Assembly: GCF_003945595.2 (NCBI RefSeq)
Contig: NW_024104365.1
Span: 5,241,049 to 5,305,048 of the forward strand
Direction: 5' to 3'
Origin: Pipra filicauda
Taxonomy: Eukaryota > Chordata > Aves > Passeriformes > Pipridae
Length of the DNA stretch: 64,000 bases
Within the stretch, counting starts at the first letter, position 1; each line of letters opens with the position of its first letter. The notes beneath the pieces are model-generated. The model was not told the DNA's origin. It saw nothing but the letters and a program-made list of their open reading frames with translations, and did not search any database. Both the position numbers and the translations under genes were made by a program. Below are positions 1 through 13,615 of the stretch, in pieces.

Positions 1-52
1 AAAACCTCAGTAATAAATAAAAACCTTCAATAAGAAAACCTCAGTAATAAAT
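1..52. repeat. Minisatellite-like tandem repeat at the window edge
   Basis: The unit AAAACCTCAGTAATAAAT occurs perfectly at 1-18 and 35-52, with a degenerate copy between (AAAACCTTCAATAAG). The array may continue beyond the window start. Confidence 0.75.
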
Positions 53-1153
53 CCTGTGGTTCATTGGACTGAAATTACCAAAAGCCAGTGCAGCTTTACT
101 GAGGTTTATGTCCATCTAATAAAATCTGCTTTCCATCTCCCCCTGGAAGCACGTGACCCCAGTGATTGAAAGCAGGCCAGGAGAAGTTGGAATGAAAACT
201 CTGCCATAGGTATGGGACAAACTCCAGGCAAGTTAGGTGCTGATTGAAGAACATAAACACTTGAACAGAAATCACAGGGTGAGCCAATGTGCTGGTAAAG
301 CTGTTGCTCGTAGGAATCATAAGAGAAGGTGAACTTCAAACTGATAGAAGGCTCAGTCCAGCACCAGATGTCCATGGAAGGCTCCTTCTCATACTATTTG
401 AGTAGAGGGGGGTCTAGGGACTAGTTCTTTAACCAATATTTAGGCAGAGCATGGATCTCAGTGTATTTCAGCCTTCTGTCATTTCTGGCTGCTCTGTTGA
501 CAACTGGCATGGTGAGGTCAAAGCACAGCAGAGACAAAGACAGCTCAGATACTCTTTTTGTTATTCAGGCATTAAGTGAAAATCTGGAAGATGTATGTGT
601 ACCCAGAAAGCAGGTACTACGGAAAAAACTTACAAGCTAGTTAAAAAAAATGTATAGTAAAATGATTTTGGACATCCAAGAAAAAAAAATGGTTTCCACA
701 AGTGCTGTCTTTATATGTTAGATAACAAACTCAAGAAATAAAAGCAATGGAACCATGTTATTTTTTAATTTGGTGATCAAATAGTTAATCTTTACTGATA
801 TTATCAATGGCACGTTTGAAAAGGCTGCTGGTAAGACTTATTGCAGGCTTGCCTAGCTTCTGATAAGAGTTCACAAACAATGTTGATTGACAGAATTCGA
901 TTAATTAGAGGCATGTTTTAAAGATCACAGACTTGCTTTCAACAAGGAAGTTAATCTTAGCAAGTTCCTTAACTGCAAAACTAAACAGAAAAAAATCAAA
1001 AGCTCCTCTTAGAAATCCCCAAAACACTTTAAATTCTTCTTATTGTAGCAATGTAAATGGCCTCAGTATTTAGGGCTTTTGAATCTACCCAGGAAAATTA
1101 AATTTATGGCATTTTGGCAGACTGTGGAATTTTGAAATATTTGATATTTTTGT
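53..1153. other. Intergenic DNA, no feature recognised
   Basis: AT-rich single-copy-looking sequence. I see no coding exon, known repeat or RNA gene. Confidence 0.6.
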
Positions 1154-1480
1154 GGTCTACAACTTCCTCATGAGGGGAAGAGGAGGGGCAGGCACCGATC
1201 TCTTCTCTCTGGTGCAGTGATATGACCCAAGGGAATGGCCTGAAGTTGTGTCAGGGGACAACTAGGTTGGATATTAGGAAAAGTTTCTTCACTCAGAGGA
1301 CGGTTGGACTCACCAGGGAAGTGGTCACAGCTCCAAGCCTGATGGAGTTCAAGAAGTGTTTGGACAATGCTCTCAGGCACATGGTGTGATTCTTGGTGCT
1401 GTTGCGTGCAGAGCCGGGAGTTGGACTTTTTAATGATCCTTGTAGGTCCCTTCCAGCCCAGGATATTCTATGATTCTATG
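1154..1480 (+). mobile_element. CR1 LINE fragment, 3' end
   Basis: It contains the conserved CR1 3' region: the block around AGGTTGGATATTAGGAAAAG, CACCAGGGAAGTGGTCAC, the stretch leading to AGGTCCCTTCCAGCCC, and the terminal GATATTCTATGATTCTATG. It is 5' truncated like most CR1 copies. It is the same subfamily as the copy at 63524-63647. Confidence 0.9.
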
Positions 1481-2940
1481 AAAAGCATGACACAAATATT
1501 TCTTGAATGAAATCACTGGGTTTGTGTGGGTGACATATAGGATCTCTGGACTCACCCACTTTCACTGAGATGTCCGCAAAGCAAGTGTCTTCATGTGAGA
1601 AAAAAATTCAACTCTAATATTCAGACTCAGACCCTGGAGCTGAGAAAAGGTAAATCTTCTGGAGCTTCCAGTGGATAAAAAAGTAGTGAAAAGTTACAGT
1701 CTGGCAGCCTGGGCAGCGAATTAGAAAACAGTACAGCTCTGTTTGCTGTTATTTCTTAGATTTAGGACATAATCTTGCTCTGATTTAAGAGTTTTGCGAT
1801 TGAATTCAGAGGGACCAGAATCAAGCACTTTGTCTGCTCCAGAGCTGACCGCTTTATTTGGAAATATAACTTTTTAAAGCACACACTTTTCTCTTAAAAT
1901 GCTACAAAGTAAAGCAAGTAATTACATTAGGCTCTACCTGAAGCTCCAGAGAATTAATACAAAGGCTGCTTGGCTCTTGCCAACTTTCACTATTACATTT
2001 TTACTAGCACCATATGCAGCACTACCGTACCTGCTTGTTTCACTTAGTAAAATCATTGGGTTCTGTTTTAGGGTTTTTTTCTGTTTCTAAGGAACGTGCA
2101 ATATCCACAAACAAATGCTCCAGGGAGTGGGGACCAGCTCGGAGGCCCATATGGTCTTAGTATCAAAGTAATCAGAGATGGAGCAAGTCTGTTCGCTCAG
2201 CAACCCCGTCCTTTTTGCAAACACAGGAGAGTTGGCTCAGGAAAAGGTGCTCTTTTGGGTGGTTTCTGTTGTTTGCTGTCATGCAAGAAACTGTGAAGTG
2301 AGATTTCCAGTGTTATTTTCATCACCGCTGTAACCCAAAAGGAAAGGATCTGTGAGGTAGGGACCTTGCAACTGACTGCATCAGCTTTGAGACAGTGGAA
2401 GGGTTGGGGACAATTTTCCAAGCACAGCCAGGAAAGGGTTTCTCTGCAGAGTAAAGTTTTAACCAGAAAAAGCCAATCCTGTGATTCTCATGTGACGAAT
2501 TCCAATGCAGGAGAAGAACTGAATGCAAATTATACATACAAGGCTTCACATAAAGGGTAAAGTATCTGAGAAGGCAGAGAAAAGTTGATGAGGGATTTTT
2601 CATCACTGGACTTGAAAATACAGTGACATCTTGCTGAAACATGGGTTTTGAAGACCAAAGATTCTGCCAGTATGCCACTTTGTCATGCACAAGTACACTG
2701 AGATGTGACTACTACAAGGCACAGCTGAGTGGAAGTCAGACATTGGTGACTTTAGGACACCAGCTAGCTAAGGCTGACAGGTTTGTTCGCAAACTTGGGT
2801 CTAAGCCCCGGCAATGCACACTTGTAAGCTGAGACCAGTTCTCATGAGACAGGATCTGGCAGAGGTGTCTTCTCTCTCTCTGAGCAGGTGAACTGTCTGA
2901 TGCTTTGGGACATGCTTCCCCATTGCTCTGGGAAAAAGAA
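1481..2940. other. Intergenic DNA, no feature recognised
   Basis: Only short, unconvincing ORFs are present. No repeat family is recognised. Confidence 0.55.
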
Positions 2941-3460
2941 CCACAGAATCACAGAAATGTTGGTTTCATGGGACTATTGGAGGTCACCTAGCCTTATCTC
3001 CTCTTGGAGCAGGACTACCACCACCATCATACCATTAAATCAGCCTTTATCCAGCCAAGTCATAAAAAGCCTCCAAGGAAGGAGCCACCATCACTTCTCT
3101 GGAGCATCTGATGGAAAAGGCTTTCCTAATGGCCAAACTGTACATCCCCGTCTGACATATGTGGGTTTTTCCTTTGTTAAGTTCTCTGGCACCACCAAGA
3201 AGAGTTTGGTTCTGTCATCTTTGATCTTCAGGCAGACACAGGCTGCTGTTCTATCACCCTTTGGGCTCCTCTTCACTGGGCAAAACAGACCCAGCTCCCT
3301 CCACCTCTCTCACACTGCATCTGCACTCCAGACACTGGGCCATGGTGGCAGCCCTTAGCTGCACCTGTCCAGTTTTCCACAACCCTCTGGAGGCAGGAGT
3401 CCCAAAAATGAATGTTGTACTTCAGCTGTGGATGCACCAGTGCTGGTAAGGGGAAGTGCA
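2941..3460 (-). mobile_element. CR1 LINE fragment (antisense)
   Basis: It begins with the reverse complement of the CR1 3' end (CCACAGAATCACAGAAATG) and continues with CR1 body sequence such as GACACTGGGCCATGGTGGC. It is closely similar to 7745-8198 in the opposite orientation. The 5'-truncation point near 3460 is approximate. Apparent ORFs inside it are antisense shadows. Confidence 0.85.
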
Positions 3461-6400
3461 TGGTGCCAGCTCTTTCAGCCACAGCCTCATTTTGTGGGCC
3501 AATGCACGGTGCAGACACTACCACACCTCCACTCATGTTCCCACTGCTGACTGTCAAAGGGATCTCAACACCGATATAAACTAGGAGAAACAGAGCAATT
3601 TTGGTTACAGCTACAGATTCAGCTCAGTATCTGCATATAATTTGCCATGCTTGCTCAGCAAATCAGAGCAGCGCCCAACTTACATCCTCTTATTCCTTGA
3701 GCTCGTCTTTCAGTCTAAGTCTTACCAAAACATAGTTTTATATGCTAATTTCCTTATAGTAAACCCCTTGCTGTATGTCATTCATTGATACCAAGCAGTG
3801 TACATGTAAGAGTAGGCTAATATTCTGTATATATTACCAACTTTATGAGTTAAAGAATTACAATGTGCTTGCTTTATTTAGGTGGTAAACTTTTTTAATG
3901 AGTCTGGAGGGTCCTTTACATAAAAGTAGTGACTCTAGCTTGGAACCTCTTTCCATGTTTATTAGAAATGTGTTTTACTTTACCATGAAAAAAGCCAAGG
4001 AAACACACAGCCTTAAAGTCTAATGAAGTAGTTACTCCTGCAGTCAGAGTTCATAAATTTTAAACACATTTAATTTATAAATTGAAAACATAGCTTGCAC
4101 TGGCTTTTTCAAGATTATTGCTTGCCACAGGGGTTTTAGGATAGTGGCTGGGCCATGCTTCTTACCTCTTTCCTTTCAAGGACAAGAGGATCTTCAGGAT
4201 TTGCTCACATTCATGTTTTGTTTTGGTTTGGTTTGATTTGCTTTTTTAAGTGTCTTTTCAGAAAGAGAGCTTTTTCAAATATTAAAAATCATAACCCAGC
4301 CAGCAGTTTCTTTGTTCTCAACTGAGGTAAAAGTTGGTTTTGAGCTGACACTTTAGGACAGAGCTCTTTCTCGTGGCGAGAAGCCCTTTCTCCTCCTGGA
4401 GACCTCTCTTCTGAGCTAATTGTGAAGAGCACTCCCTGCAGTGGCAGTCAGAGCTGGATTCCAGTCTCACACCAATAAAACCTCAGTGCCAGCCTGGGTG
4501 AGGAGCTCAGCTCCCAGGAAAAGAGAATTTAGGGAAGTGGGGAAAGGAAGATGCCAGCTCCCCACTTTTGCCCTCTGCAGTCCACAGACTGCTCATCCAT
4601 CTCTCATGAGCAACTCTGGCTGCACAAGCTTTACCATGATTTGTCCTACTTGCAAAGCAGTCATGGGTACAAAAGATGCCATAGGGATGTCTGGCACACA
4701 GTGGTACTCTGCCTATTTCAGGAGGAGGTGAGAGGAGGGTTCCAGCCTTATGCCAGCTGGAATTTCCACCAGACATCCTCAATGGGCACACTGCCTCGTG
4801 CTGGTGCCTCCATGAAGTGAGCCAGCAGATAGCTGATGACTGCAGGATTGCTGTTTGTTTACTTGGAGTCACAAGAGGTCAGTTCTAGAGCTTCAGATCA
4901 CTTCATGTGGATGTCCTTGAAATAGGAATGTGCCTATGATAAGGGAAAACATTGAGCCCACAATACCTAGAATAGTGGTGTTGATATTTAACTATTGTAT
5001 ATTTGGATTTATATGGACAATCCCCCTAAGTTTCTTTTAGCAATATAGCAATGCAGCTAAAGAAAAAAGAGTAGCAGGGCTCACTCTCTCTGTTTCCACG
5101 CCCCCAAACCAGTCACTTATACCCAAGTCATTTCAGAAAGATATTTGCCTCATTTGGTCTCAATGTCTACATGCCTTGCCCAGGGAACTTCCTGAGTCCC
5201 TGTCCTAACACTTGCAAGGGCCACTTCTGCATGACTCATCCAGATGACTCCATCTTTAGCCAAACAGGCACTTCCAAGGACTTCTGCAAAAGGTAGCAGT
5301 GAGATGATGCCCTCCCAGCAACTGATGCAAGTCCCTGCTCTGCCTCACTGTTTCTTTTGTCTCCTCCCACCTTAAGCCCCACAGTCCCACATCACTGCCA
5401 AGCAGGCAGCACACACCAGGCCCAGCCAGCGCTGGGAGCAGGGCCAGTAATTGGAAAGGGGAATTGCAAAGCACCAAAGCTTATCAACAGGCAGAGAGGG
5501 AGAGTTCAGCAGCCACCTCAGGGGCCAGCCCAAGGTCTGGAGTAGGTCGGCAGCCTTTTGTTTGGTGGCACAGGGTGGACATGCACGGCTGCTCCGCTCA
5601 GAGTGGGCACCACCACGGCTAAAGCAGGGTGATGGCTCGCTGTCTGGTGCAGCCTTCCTTTCTGGGAAGGGCTGCCAAGGCTGCGAAGGAGAGCACTATG
5701 GGAGGAGGGAATAGGCATGGCACAGTGCTCAGGGAGCTTGCACTCACCAGGTGTTTTCAGGGTAGCCTCAGGCATGGCTTCTTGGCCCCCAAAGTGCTAC
5801 CAAGCACCATCACTGTGCACAGAAGTAACAGCTATGTGCTCATATATCTTTTAGTCATTAACCAAAGCTTCTATATATAGCCTTGACTAGCACTAGTAAG
5901 AGATGGTGGGTGCCCTCTGTGGTTGGGTCTTTGTTGCCTGCCTACCTGCAGCACTCATACCTGATCCTTCACTTTGCCAGTGCCAGGTCAGGTGCCCTAT
6001 GCTCTCAGCCTGGGGCACATCGATAATTTACATTACAGGTTTCTTGATACCACGAACATAGGAAAAGCATGCAGCCCCAGAAATGGAGCCAGCTCCTCCC
6101 GTGCTCCTGCCAGCCCTCCATGTCTCGTGCAGTCCTCCCCTTCATTCCTATGCTGATTCCTGACCAAAAAATATTGCTCCTGTCTGGGAGAAACCAGGCT
6201 CCTGGTACAGCCAACATGGGTAAAACTCCGGCATCCAAAGCCTGACTCCTTTTGCAGGAGCTGGTCTCACTCATTACCTTGAATGGATCCATCAGGAGCT
6301 CTCCATTCTCTATGGAGAAGGATATAATCTTATCAGGGAGGTAAAATGGAAACTATTGTCTTTGCCAGGAAACTTTCAGGACATATCTAATATGCTTGTT

Positions 6401-7744
6401 ATGACTATGTTCCATAAGAATTGAAAAAGACAGTCAAGGGACAGAAATTAAAGGACCATTTGCACTCTGTTATGGATTTTTAAAGGTTTGTTGCTATATT
6501 CCAGGTAAAGGAATATGATTATGATATCTTGCTTTTTGAAATATGAAGCCACTTGTCAGCTTAATGTTAATATAATTCTTTGTCCATTCCTAACAAAATA
6601 AGCTTTCCAATGCAGTAAAAAATCTAGGTAGTCTCCAAAACTCCTCCTCAGAGCAGCCTACCATGAAACTTCGTAATCTCTCTCTGTGAATTCCTCAGCT
6701 CATCTGTCTCAACACCATTTTCTTGGAATAAATGGATGACCACACTTCTCTAAGCCTGGAATTTGCAGCAGGACAGCATTTTATATAGAGGAAAAAAAGC
6801 TTGTAATTGGCATAATAGCCTCATCAGAAGTAATCTACCTTTTAGTGAATGGCTCCTCATCCATCCTCCCTTAACAACAGATAATTTTTTTTGGTAGCTG
6901 GAAATCTAACTATCCATTTCTTCTCTCGGGAAAACAGTATGAGAAAAAAAATATGTTAGTGAACAAATACTTGGTGGCAAAGCCAAAGAAATCATGTTCT
7001 TTTGAGACAAAACTCTCTTTACTTACAGCTGAGTAGACAGAGATTAAGTTATAAGGAATCCGGGCTCCTTTCCAATTCAGCCCCATCTGCTTGTCAGGAA
7101 CAAATGCTTTGTTATTTGGCTCGGTGAAGGAGCAAAGAGGGCAGTGGGCCATGGCCATGACCTCCTGCAGGTGCTTCCCCACCCACAGGAGCTGCTCTTG
7201 CCTGGGGCCTCCGGCACTTACGCTCTATGCTGACAGAGTGACAGAGAGGGCCAGGGCTAGCTAGCCAGCAGAAGAGGGCACCATTCAGAAAAAAACCCAT
7301 CTGGATAGGAGAGAAACAAATCAAGATGAATGTGTGAGGCTTAAGAAAAACAAAGGTGGGTATGAGAAATCAAGAAAGAAGAGAGATTTGCAGTGCCCCT
7401 GTGAGATCAAGGCACACTGTGCCACAAATAGTGGCTGAGAGACTTCTGGGGGCTGTGTACAACTGAAAGAGCTTGGTAGTGCCTGGAGCTGTTAGTGTCA
7501 CCAGTATACTCTAAAAATGTGAAAAATCATAACAGCAAGACCAAGAACCATGTACCTTTACCACTGCAGTGACTTCAGCAATCCCATGAAGTTCAACAAG
7601 GAGACATTGAAAGTTTAGCATGTGGGACTGAATAACTCCAAGATGTGAAGTAACAGCTCTGCTGAAAAGGGGCTATGAGGGGTGCTGGGAGGAGGGTGGC
7701 CAGCAGATTAAACTGAACATCTGCATGGCACGGGAAAGTCTGCA
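3461..7744. other. Intergenic DNA, no gene recognised
   Basis: Mixed AT-rich DNA with a somewhat GC-richer stretch at about 4370-6300. ORFs there run in several overlapping frames and look like chance. No splice-flanked conserved exon was recognised. Confidence 0.5.
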
Positions 7745-8198
7745 GATGGTTGGAACTCCTGCCTCAAGAGGGTTGTGGAAAACTGGACGGGTGCAGCTAA
7801 GGGCTGCCACCATGGCCCAGTGTCTGGAGTGCAGATGCAGTGTGAGAGAGGTGGAGGGAGCTGGGTCTGTTTTGCCCAGTGAAGAGGAGCCCAAAGAGTG
7901 ATAGAACAGCAGCCTGTGTCTGCCTGAAGATCAAAGATGACAGAGCCAAACTCTTTTTGGTGTGCCAGAGGACATAACAAAGGGTGACAGGCACACATGG
8001 CAGATCAGGAAGTTCAGGCTTGCCACTAGGAAAGCCTTCTGTACCAGGTGCTCCAGAGAAGTGGTGGCAGTTCCTGCCTTGGAAGGTTTCCATGACTTAG
8101 CTGGATAAAGACAGAGCTAACTTAACAGTGGTAGCACTACACTGGCAGTAGACCTGCTTCGAGGGGGGTGATCTCCAACATTTCTGTGACTCTATGAT
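7745..8198 (+). mobile_element. CR1 LINE fragment
   Basis: It carries the CR1 body (CCACCATGGCCCAGTGTCTG) and the 3' terminus TTTCTGTGACTCTATGAT. It forms a diverged inverted repeat with 2941-3460. Confidence 0.88.
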
Positions 8199-11100
8199 CT
8201 TATTTCTTCATGTAAAAATTATCAGTGTAGGTACTGCCTACTTCACTGAATGGATGGAATTTCAGAGAAGCTGCAACCAACCAATGCAACTCTACGTAGA
8301 GAACTTGCTGCAATCCAAACATGTCACCCAAGTCAGGTCAATGAATGCACAGTTTGCATATTCAACTGCATGTATTTTCCATTCAGCTAGATCACACAAA
8401 TACAATTGTGTGCTTTATGAAGCTTTTCCCACTGCACCCAAGGTGCTGAGTTACTAGCAGACTCAGATGTTGATTTTCTGTAATTGCTTCCAGATTCATG
8501 ATTTTTGGCAGGCCAAGTCACCACAGATTGCTCTTTTTTTTTTTTTTCTTGGCTTGCAAAACTCCTGAAGCAATGTACTTCAAACACAAATACAGTACTA
8601 AGAGATCCTACAGTCCATATGAATTCATAGATTGCTCTGTCAGATGCACTGCCAGCCTACCAGACTACCACTCTGCACTTACTCATTTTTATGAAGGAGG
8701 AACAGTATAGAAACTGATCCTTGCTAAAACAGAGTTGTCAAACATTCAACATACAATAGAGTAGCCAGTGCACCCAGTCTGAGTATCTGTGATCAGAGCT
8801 GCAGCATTATGTAACATCAGAATAGTAATTACCCTTTCCACACTTAAATTTTTTATTTTTAATTTAGGATTATAATTGTTCTGCACATTGCAAAGCCATG
8901 CTACTTAGGAGACCCTCTAAACTAAAAAGAAAAATAAAAATCTGACTTGCAAAAATCTTGGTATTGATAGATTTTGGATTGTGTTACATTTCCATTTTCT
9001 CAGTGGCACTGCACTGTGTTCCTGCTCATCCAAAGCCAAGAATGGCAAACAAACACCTTTTTCTGAGCAGTGCCAAGTAACCTTTTCAGACCTACCCACC
9101 ACGTAGGAGTGTTTATAGATAATTTTCATTATATGTATACTGAGATTTGCATTGTTAGCGAACTCACACGTCAGGTGAGATTCTTTTCACTACAGCCTCT
9201 ATTTTCTCCTCTGCCTATTTGCACAGTGATCAATACATAGTATGGCAAGTAAACCTCCCAGGGAACATACTGTACTTTCCAGAGAGAAAAGGTCACTGAG
9301 AGAGCCGTCATCTTTTCACCGGAACTTCCCAAGCATTTCTGTCTCTTTCTTGTGTAAATGACATGCGTGGATTTTTTCACATCTGATCAACCTTCCTCCC
9401 AACAATCACAAATTAAAGAGGCAGTTTTGCATTTATCTGTAGTCTATGTGACATATGGAAGATATAAATCAGAATGTAATTCAAAATTTCCTCTAGTTTC
9501 CAATGAATTGATAATACAGAATAACAGAGATGATAATCCTTCTACCTGATGTTTTACATCAACTTTTGACATCCTAATCCCATTGATTGCTAATTTAATT
9601 AAGCTTTAGACTAACCTCCATCCCGTTACAGAGTGGGACATATTAAGAAAAAAATGTAAAAGAATGTGGTGCTTTAAAAATTATCTCAGCAGAGATCTTA
9701 TACAAAAATCAGTAGGAGGACCTCCTGCTCCTGGTGCACTCTTCTGCCTGAATTATCTAAGCACTTCTAACATGTCACTTTGGAAGGGGCAACAGGGGCA
9801 CCTAAGAAAGAAGTTTATTTGCAAATGGAGACAAATAGACAAATAACCTTATTAAACCAGCTTGTGGGTGGCAGCTGGCAAACCCACCTCTTGCAATCTA
9901 TCCAGTAGAAAAATGTACCTCTTGGTTTGTTTAATCACTCAAATTTGGGTACTTAGAAACCCCACCCTTTAGAATATAAAAAAGAATTCATTATGGGGGG
10001 AGTTGCGGTAGGTTGGCTTGCTTTTCTTCCTCATTTGAGAAAACAAAAAGCTTCATGCAAAGGATCTTAATATTTTTCTCAGCATAGGGCAGGTTTGTAT
10101 TTACTGATCCGGCAAATCCGGTTCTGTTTACAGTCACACACCATTGCTAAGAAGGCAAAGGCATTTGCATGAAACTACAACACTAGATGTGTAATATTGT
10201 GTTCAGGTTTTAGTTTGAATGCTTTTTTTTATTCTAGAGGAAAAAAAGTTACCCCATTTTGTGCCACCTTCTCTCTCCACACCTAATTCTTCCTCTTCTG
10301 TCTTCCACATGCTTGCCTGATCCCTTGCCTCCTTTCTACCCCACACTGCAGCAGTTTAATGAAGACCACATATCCCTAGTTCACCCATGAGAGTGTTATA
10401 TGGGACAGCATCGGAACGTTTCCTTATACTTCCTGCCTGCAAGCCACCTTTTATACCATCTTTTTGACTGTCAGGTCATCTTCCTAGGTGGTCACGCTGG
10501 CCTCTCCCCACATCTTGCTGAGATGTGGTTTTTCATTGCATCTTTGATGCCTCTTTGAGGAGCTGAGAGTTCTCCAGGGCTCCCTTTCCCATTAAAATTC
10601 CTTTCCACAAGACTGCATTTACCAATTCTTTGAGCGAGTTGAAGTCTTCTGGTTTAAGTTCATTAGTCCACTGCTTTTGCTCCCTCCTCTCCTGAAATTC
10701 GAGAGCTCTGCTGATTTGTGATCTTTTCCACTCAGATTTCCTTCCTCCAGCAACAGCCTCTCAACCAGTTTTCCCACATTAACCAGCAGCAAACTGCAAG
10801 CCACCAGATACAGCTGCACAAGCCTCATGTCACTGGAATAAAAAGCTGCTCTTTATCCACAAAACTTCAGGGATGGGCTACACAGTGTGATTGCCTCCCA
10901 AACCCATATCTAGGACAGAGTTTCTGGTGCTGTGAGGTGTATCCTACAGGAGGTATAGGAATCACTTCCCCTTGTCCCCTGCTGCAGGCAGGTATCAGCT
11001 GGTTCAAGGTATCAGCTCACTGCGGCTAAAGCAGGATGTTTGCAGTTCTACAATCAGCCTCCTAGTCTCCATGCAAACAATTCCCCTAGGAGCTGGGAAC

Positions 11101-11633
11101 CAGCTCAAATGCTTTGGCTCTGTGCTGCCCCACACTCCCTTTAAGCCCCAGGATGTGACTAACTGGAAAGAGATGGGTCTGGGAGCTTCAAAGCCCACAG
11201 CAAAACCCACAAAAACCACAAAAAATCAAGGCATATAAATCTGAAATGCAGAATTTAGAAAAACAGGGGAAAAGAATTTTTATCTGGATTTCTCGCAGAA
11301 ACAACTACTAAAATTCTCTGTTAGGCTGAAGATGAAGAAAATTATCTTTTAGTTGTACCCACATCATCTTACATAGTATTTTCAACATAATATTATTCAT
11401 CATAATTTTTCCCTTCTAATTGTGAAGTCCTTTCACTTCTTTTACTTCCAAGTGCATAGCTTGAAATAGGTAAGCAAAACTCTTTTCAGTGTCAAATTCC
11501 CCCTAGTTTAGAGGGCTGGCTGCACTGAACTACCACTACCATTTAACATACATCCTGCTTTTCGTGGCTCTCTGTCTTGCTTTTGCTTTTCTCCATTTAT
11601 TACCTTCTTTCCTTTCTCCACTTTCTATTTCAG
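8199..11633. other. Intergenic DNA, no gene recognised
   Basis: AT-rich sequence with homopolymer runs (for example a T run at about 8529-8547). No coding exon is recognised. Confidence 0.5.
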
Positions 11634-11759
11634 GCTGTCAAGGAGAAAGCTGAGTCCAGCTCCCGCAATGAAATGCTTCACCTGCGGAGCCTGCTGAGAG
11701 TGAAATTGATAAAGGACAGCACCAGCCCAGGCAATTTCACTCACAGCGGGCACTTGCAG
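11634..11759 (+). other. Exon-like segment of unknown gene (42 codons)
   Basis: A long pyrimidine tract (from about 11573) leads to ATTTCAG. It is followed by 126 nt open in one frame, starting [20 protein letters not shown] and ending [10 protein letters not shown], then a donor-like CAG/GTGAAG. The length is an exact multiple of three. I do not recognise the peptide and see no partner exon nearby. It could be an exon of a non-coding RNA, an unknown gene, or chance. Confidence 0.25.
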
Positions 11760-13570
11760 GTGAAGCACTACCATAAAATGGAGCAAGGTTACTTGCCCGC
11801 TGCCTCCCAGCACAAGTCACCTGCTGATAGCTGCTTCTTTCGTGATCTTTTCACTCATCTCCTGCCAGGCACCTCTTGCTCCGACCCCGGTGCAAGAGGC
11901 AGGAATTGGCCACATAGACCAGCGTTTTTGCTAGTGGGGGTTGAGCCCAAGTAAGTGCTCCAAATGTTTAACATTGGGCTGAAGCGTGGCCTGGCCACAG
12001 GATTCCTGAAGGCCTTCTTCAGGCCATCTTCCCACCAGTGGCATCCCAGGGAGGATGCCTGAAGTCCCACCCACCTCACTGGGCAGGACAACTGCAGGGT
12101 TGTCACCACTGCAACCACTTAATAGGACAACGGCAACTTGTAGATGTTTCTGTAACATCTGTATAGGTTACCAATCTGATGCTTGACGCAATTTAGGACA
12201 ATCCATATATCATTTGAGCTGGTGGCTCCCGTCGATTTATTTCAGCACAGGTTTGATCACAAAGGGCAGGGACACTATCAGTCCAGCATCACTTTGCCCC
12301 AGTCCTACTCTCCCCACTATTTGAAAAACTCATGTATTAGAGGACACTTTTTGTCCCACATCAGGACTTTTTATTTTGATAGCAATATTCCCCAGAGCCT
12401 GACTGACACCAGAGCTGAAGTTTTTCCCTAAGACGGGTTAGTATAAGGAGTAGTCCTAAGGGAAATGTGGTGATGCAAGGTAGGGAAACTGGGCTCTGTC
12501 ATTCACCCCTTTTTTCAATACCAGGAGTAGAGGATGAAGGTTAAAAGCTCCAGATTTGAAACAAATTAAAAAAAAAAAGTACATAATTCATCAAGTATTT
12601 ATTAAGGTAATTACACTATTTCATACCCATGACAAAAATATTTTGAAATCTAAAAGGGCTTAAGCCTTTAAGGGGAACAGTCATAGCTGCAGTTAGATCA
12701 CATGGATAAAGCAGACTTAAAAGTTATGACAAATAACCTTTCTCATACTTCAGGGCATAAAATTCCAGGAACTGAAGGGATTATTGAGAAACTCCCTTTC
12801 TAAACAGTCCTTCTTATGGAGTGCTCTATAGTCCTTCTTAGACACCTAAATACCCGGCAGTGACAGACGTGGTAAAGCAATTTCTGCAGCACTGGACCGG
12901 GAAAACATTATGACAAATACTCTTTCTACGAGACAAAAAATACTCAGCATACCATTTACAAAATTCAAGGACTAAAACTAGGACCTAAGGAGCATGGTGC
13001 AAACTCAATGTACATGAATATCCAACTCCTAATTTGGGACATAATTCTCAATTGAAATTAGTAGAAAAATAAGTCTCAGAAGAATTTAACTGCCTCGATA
13101 CTGTCATGTCTAGATTTCCAGCAGACGCATCCCAAATGAGCTCTTCAGCCTTTACTGTGTTGTTCCAGCAGGCTTCCCTAAATCTGAATTTCACAAATGT
13201 GTTTTGCTTTACAAACGTGCAAGATTCACCACCGGTAACCAGTCTTGGGTAAAGATCTTTATCAATGTGGCTGATTGCATGTGTTAATATATCATGCCAC
13301 AGAAGGATACAGGTCTAGGGAAGAATAGTTGAGAAATGTGACCACAGATTAACTGCTAATAACCAAATGTGTCCGTGTGTATGTGTTTCTCTGTGTGTTC
13401 ACAAGTATGGGCTAGAAGCAGATGATCACACTTGTTTTTTAAATTATTTTTTCCCCAAAAAATCTAGTTTAACTCTTGTCAAAGATCCTGATCAGTCTCT
13501 TCTTGAAGGAAAAAAACCCACAACATATTCTTCTTTTCCCAGTTGATAGAAACAGTGACCACCGGGAGTT
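11760..13570. other. Intergenic DNA, no feature recognised
   Basis: No recognisable gene or repeat. Confidence 0.5.
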
Positions 13571-13615
13571 ATATTTAAGCTTGAAAACTTCAACAAGCTT
13601 GGATATTTAAGCTTG
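13571..13615. repeat. Short direct and inverted repeat around AAGCTTG
   Basis: ATATTTAAGCTTG occurs at 13571-13583 and again at 13603-13615. CAAGCTT lies between them, so the pair also forms an inverted repeat. Function is unknown. Confidence 0.6.

Noticed and set aside
2888..3358. 156-codon + strand ORF
   Set aside because: It lies almost wholly in an antisense CR1 fragment, so it is not a gene.
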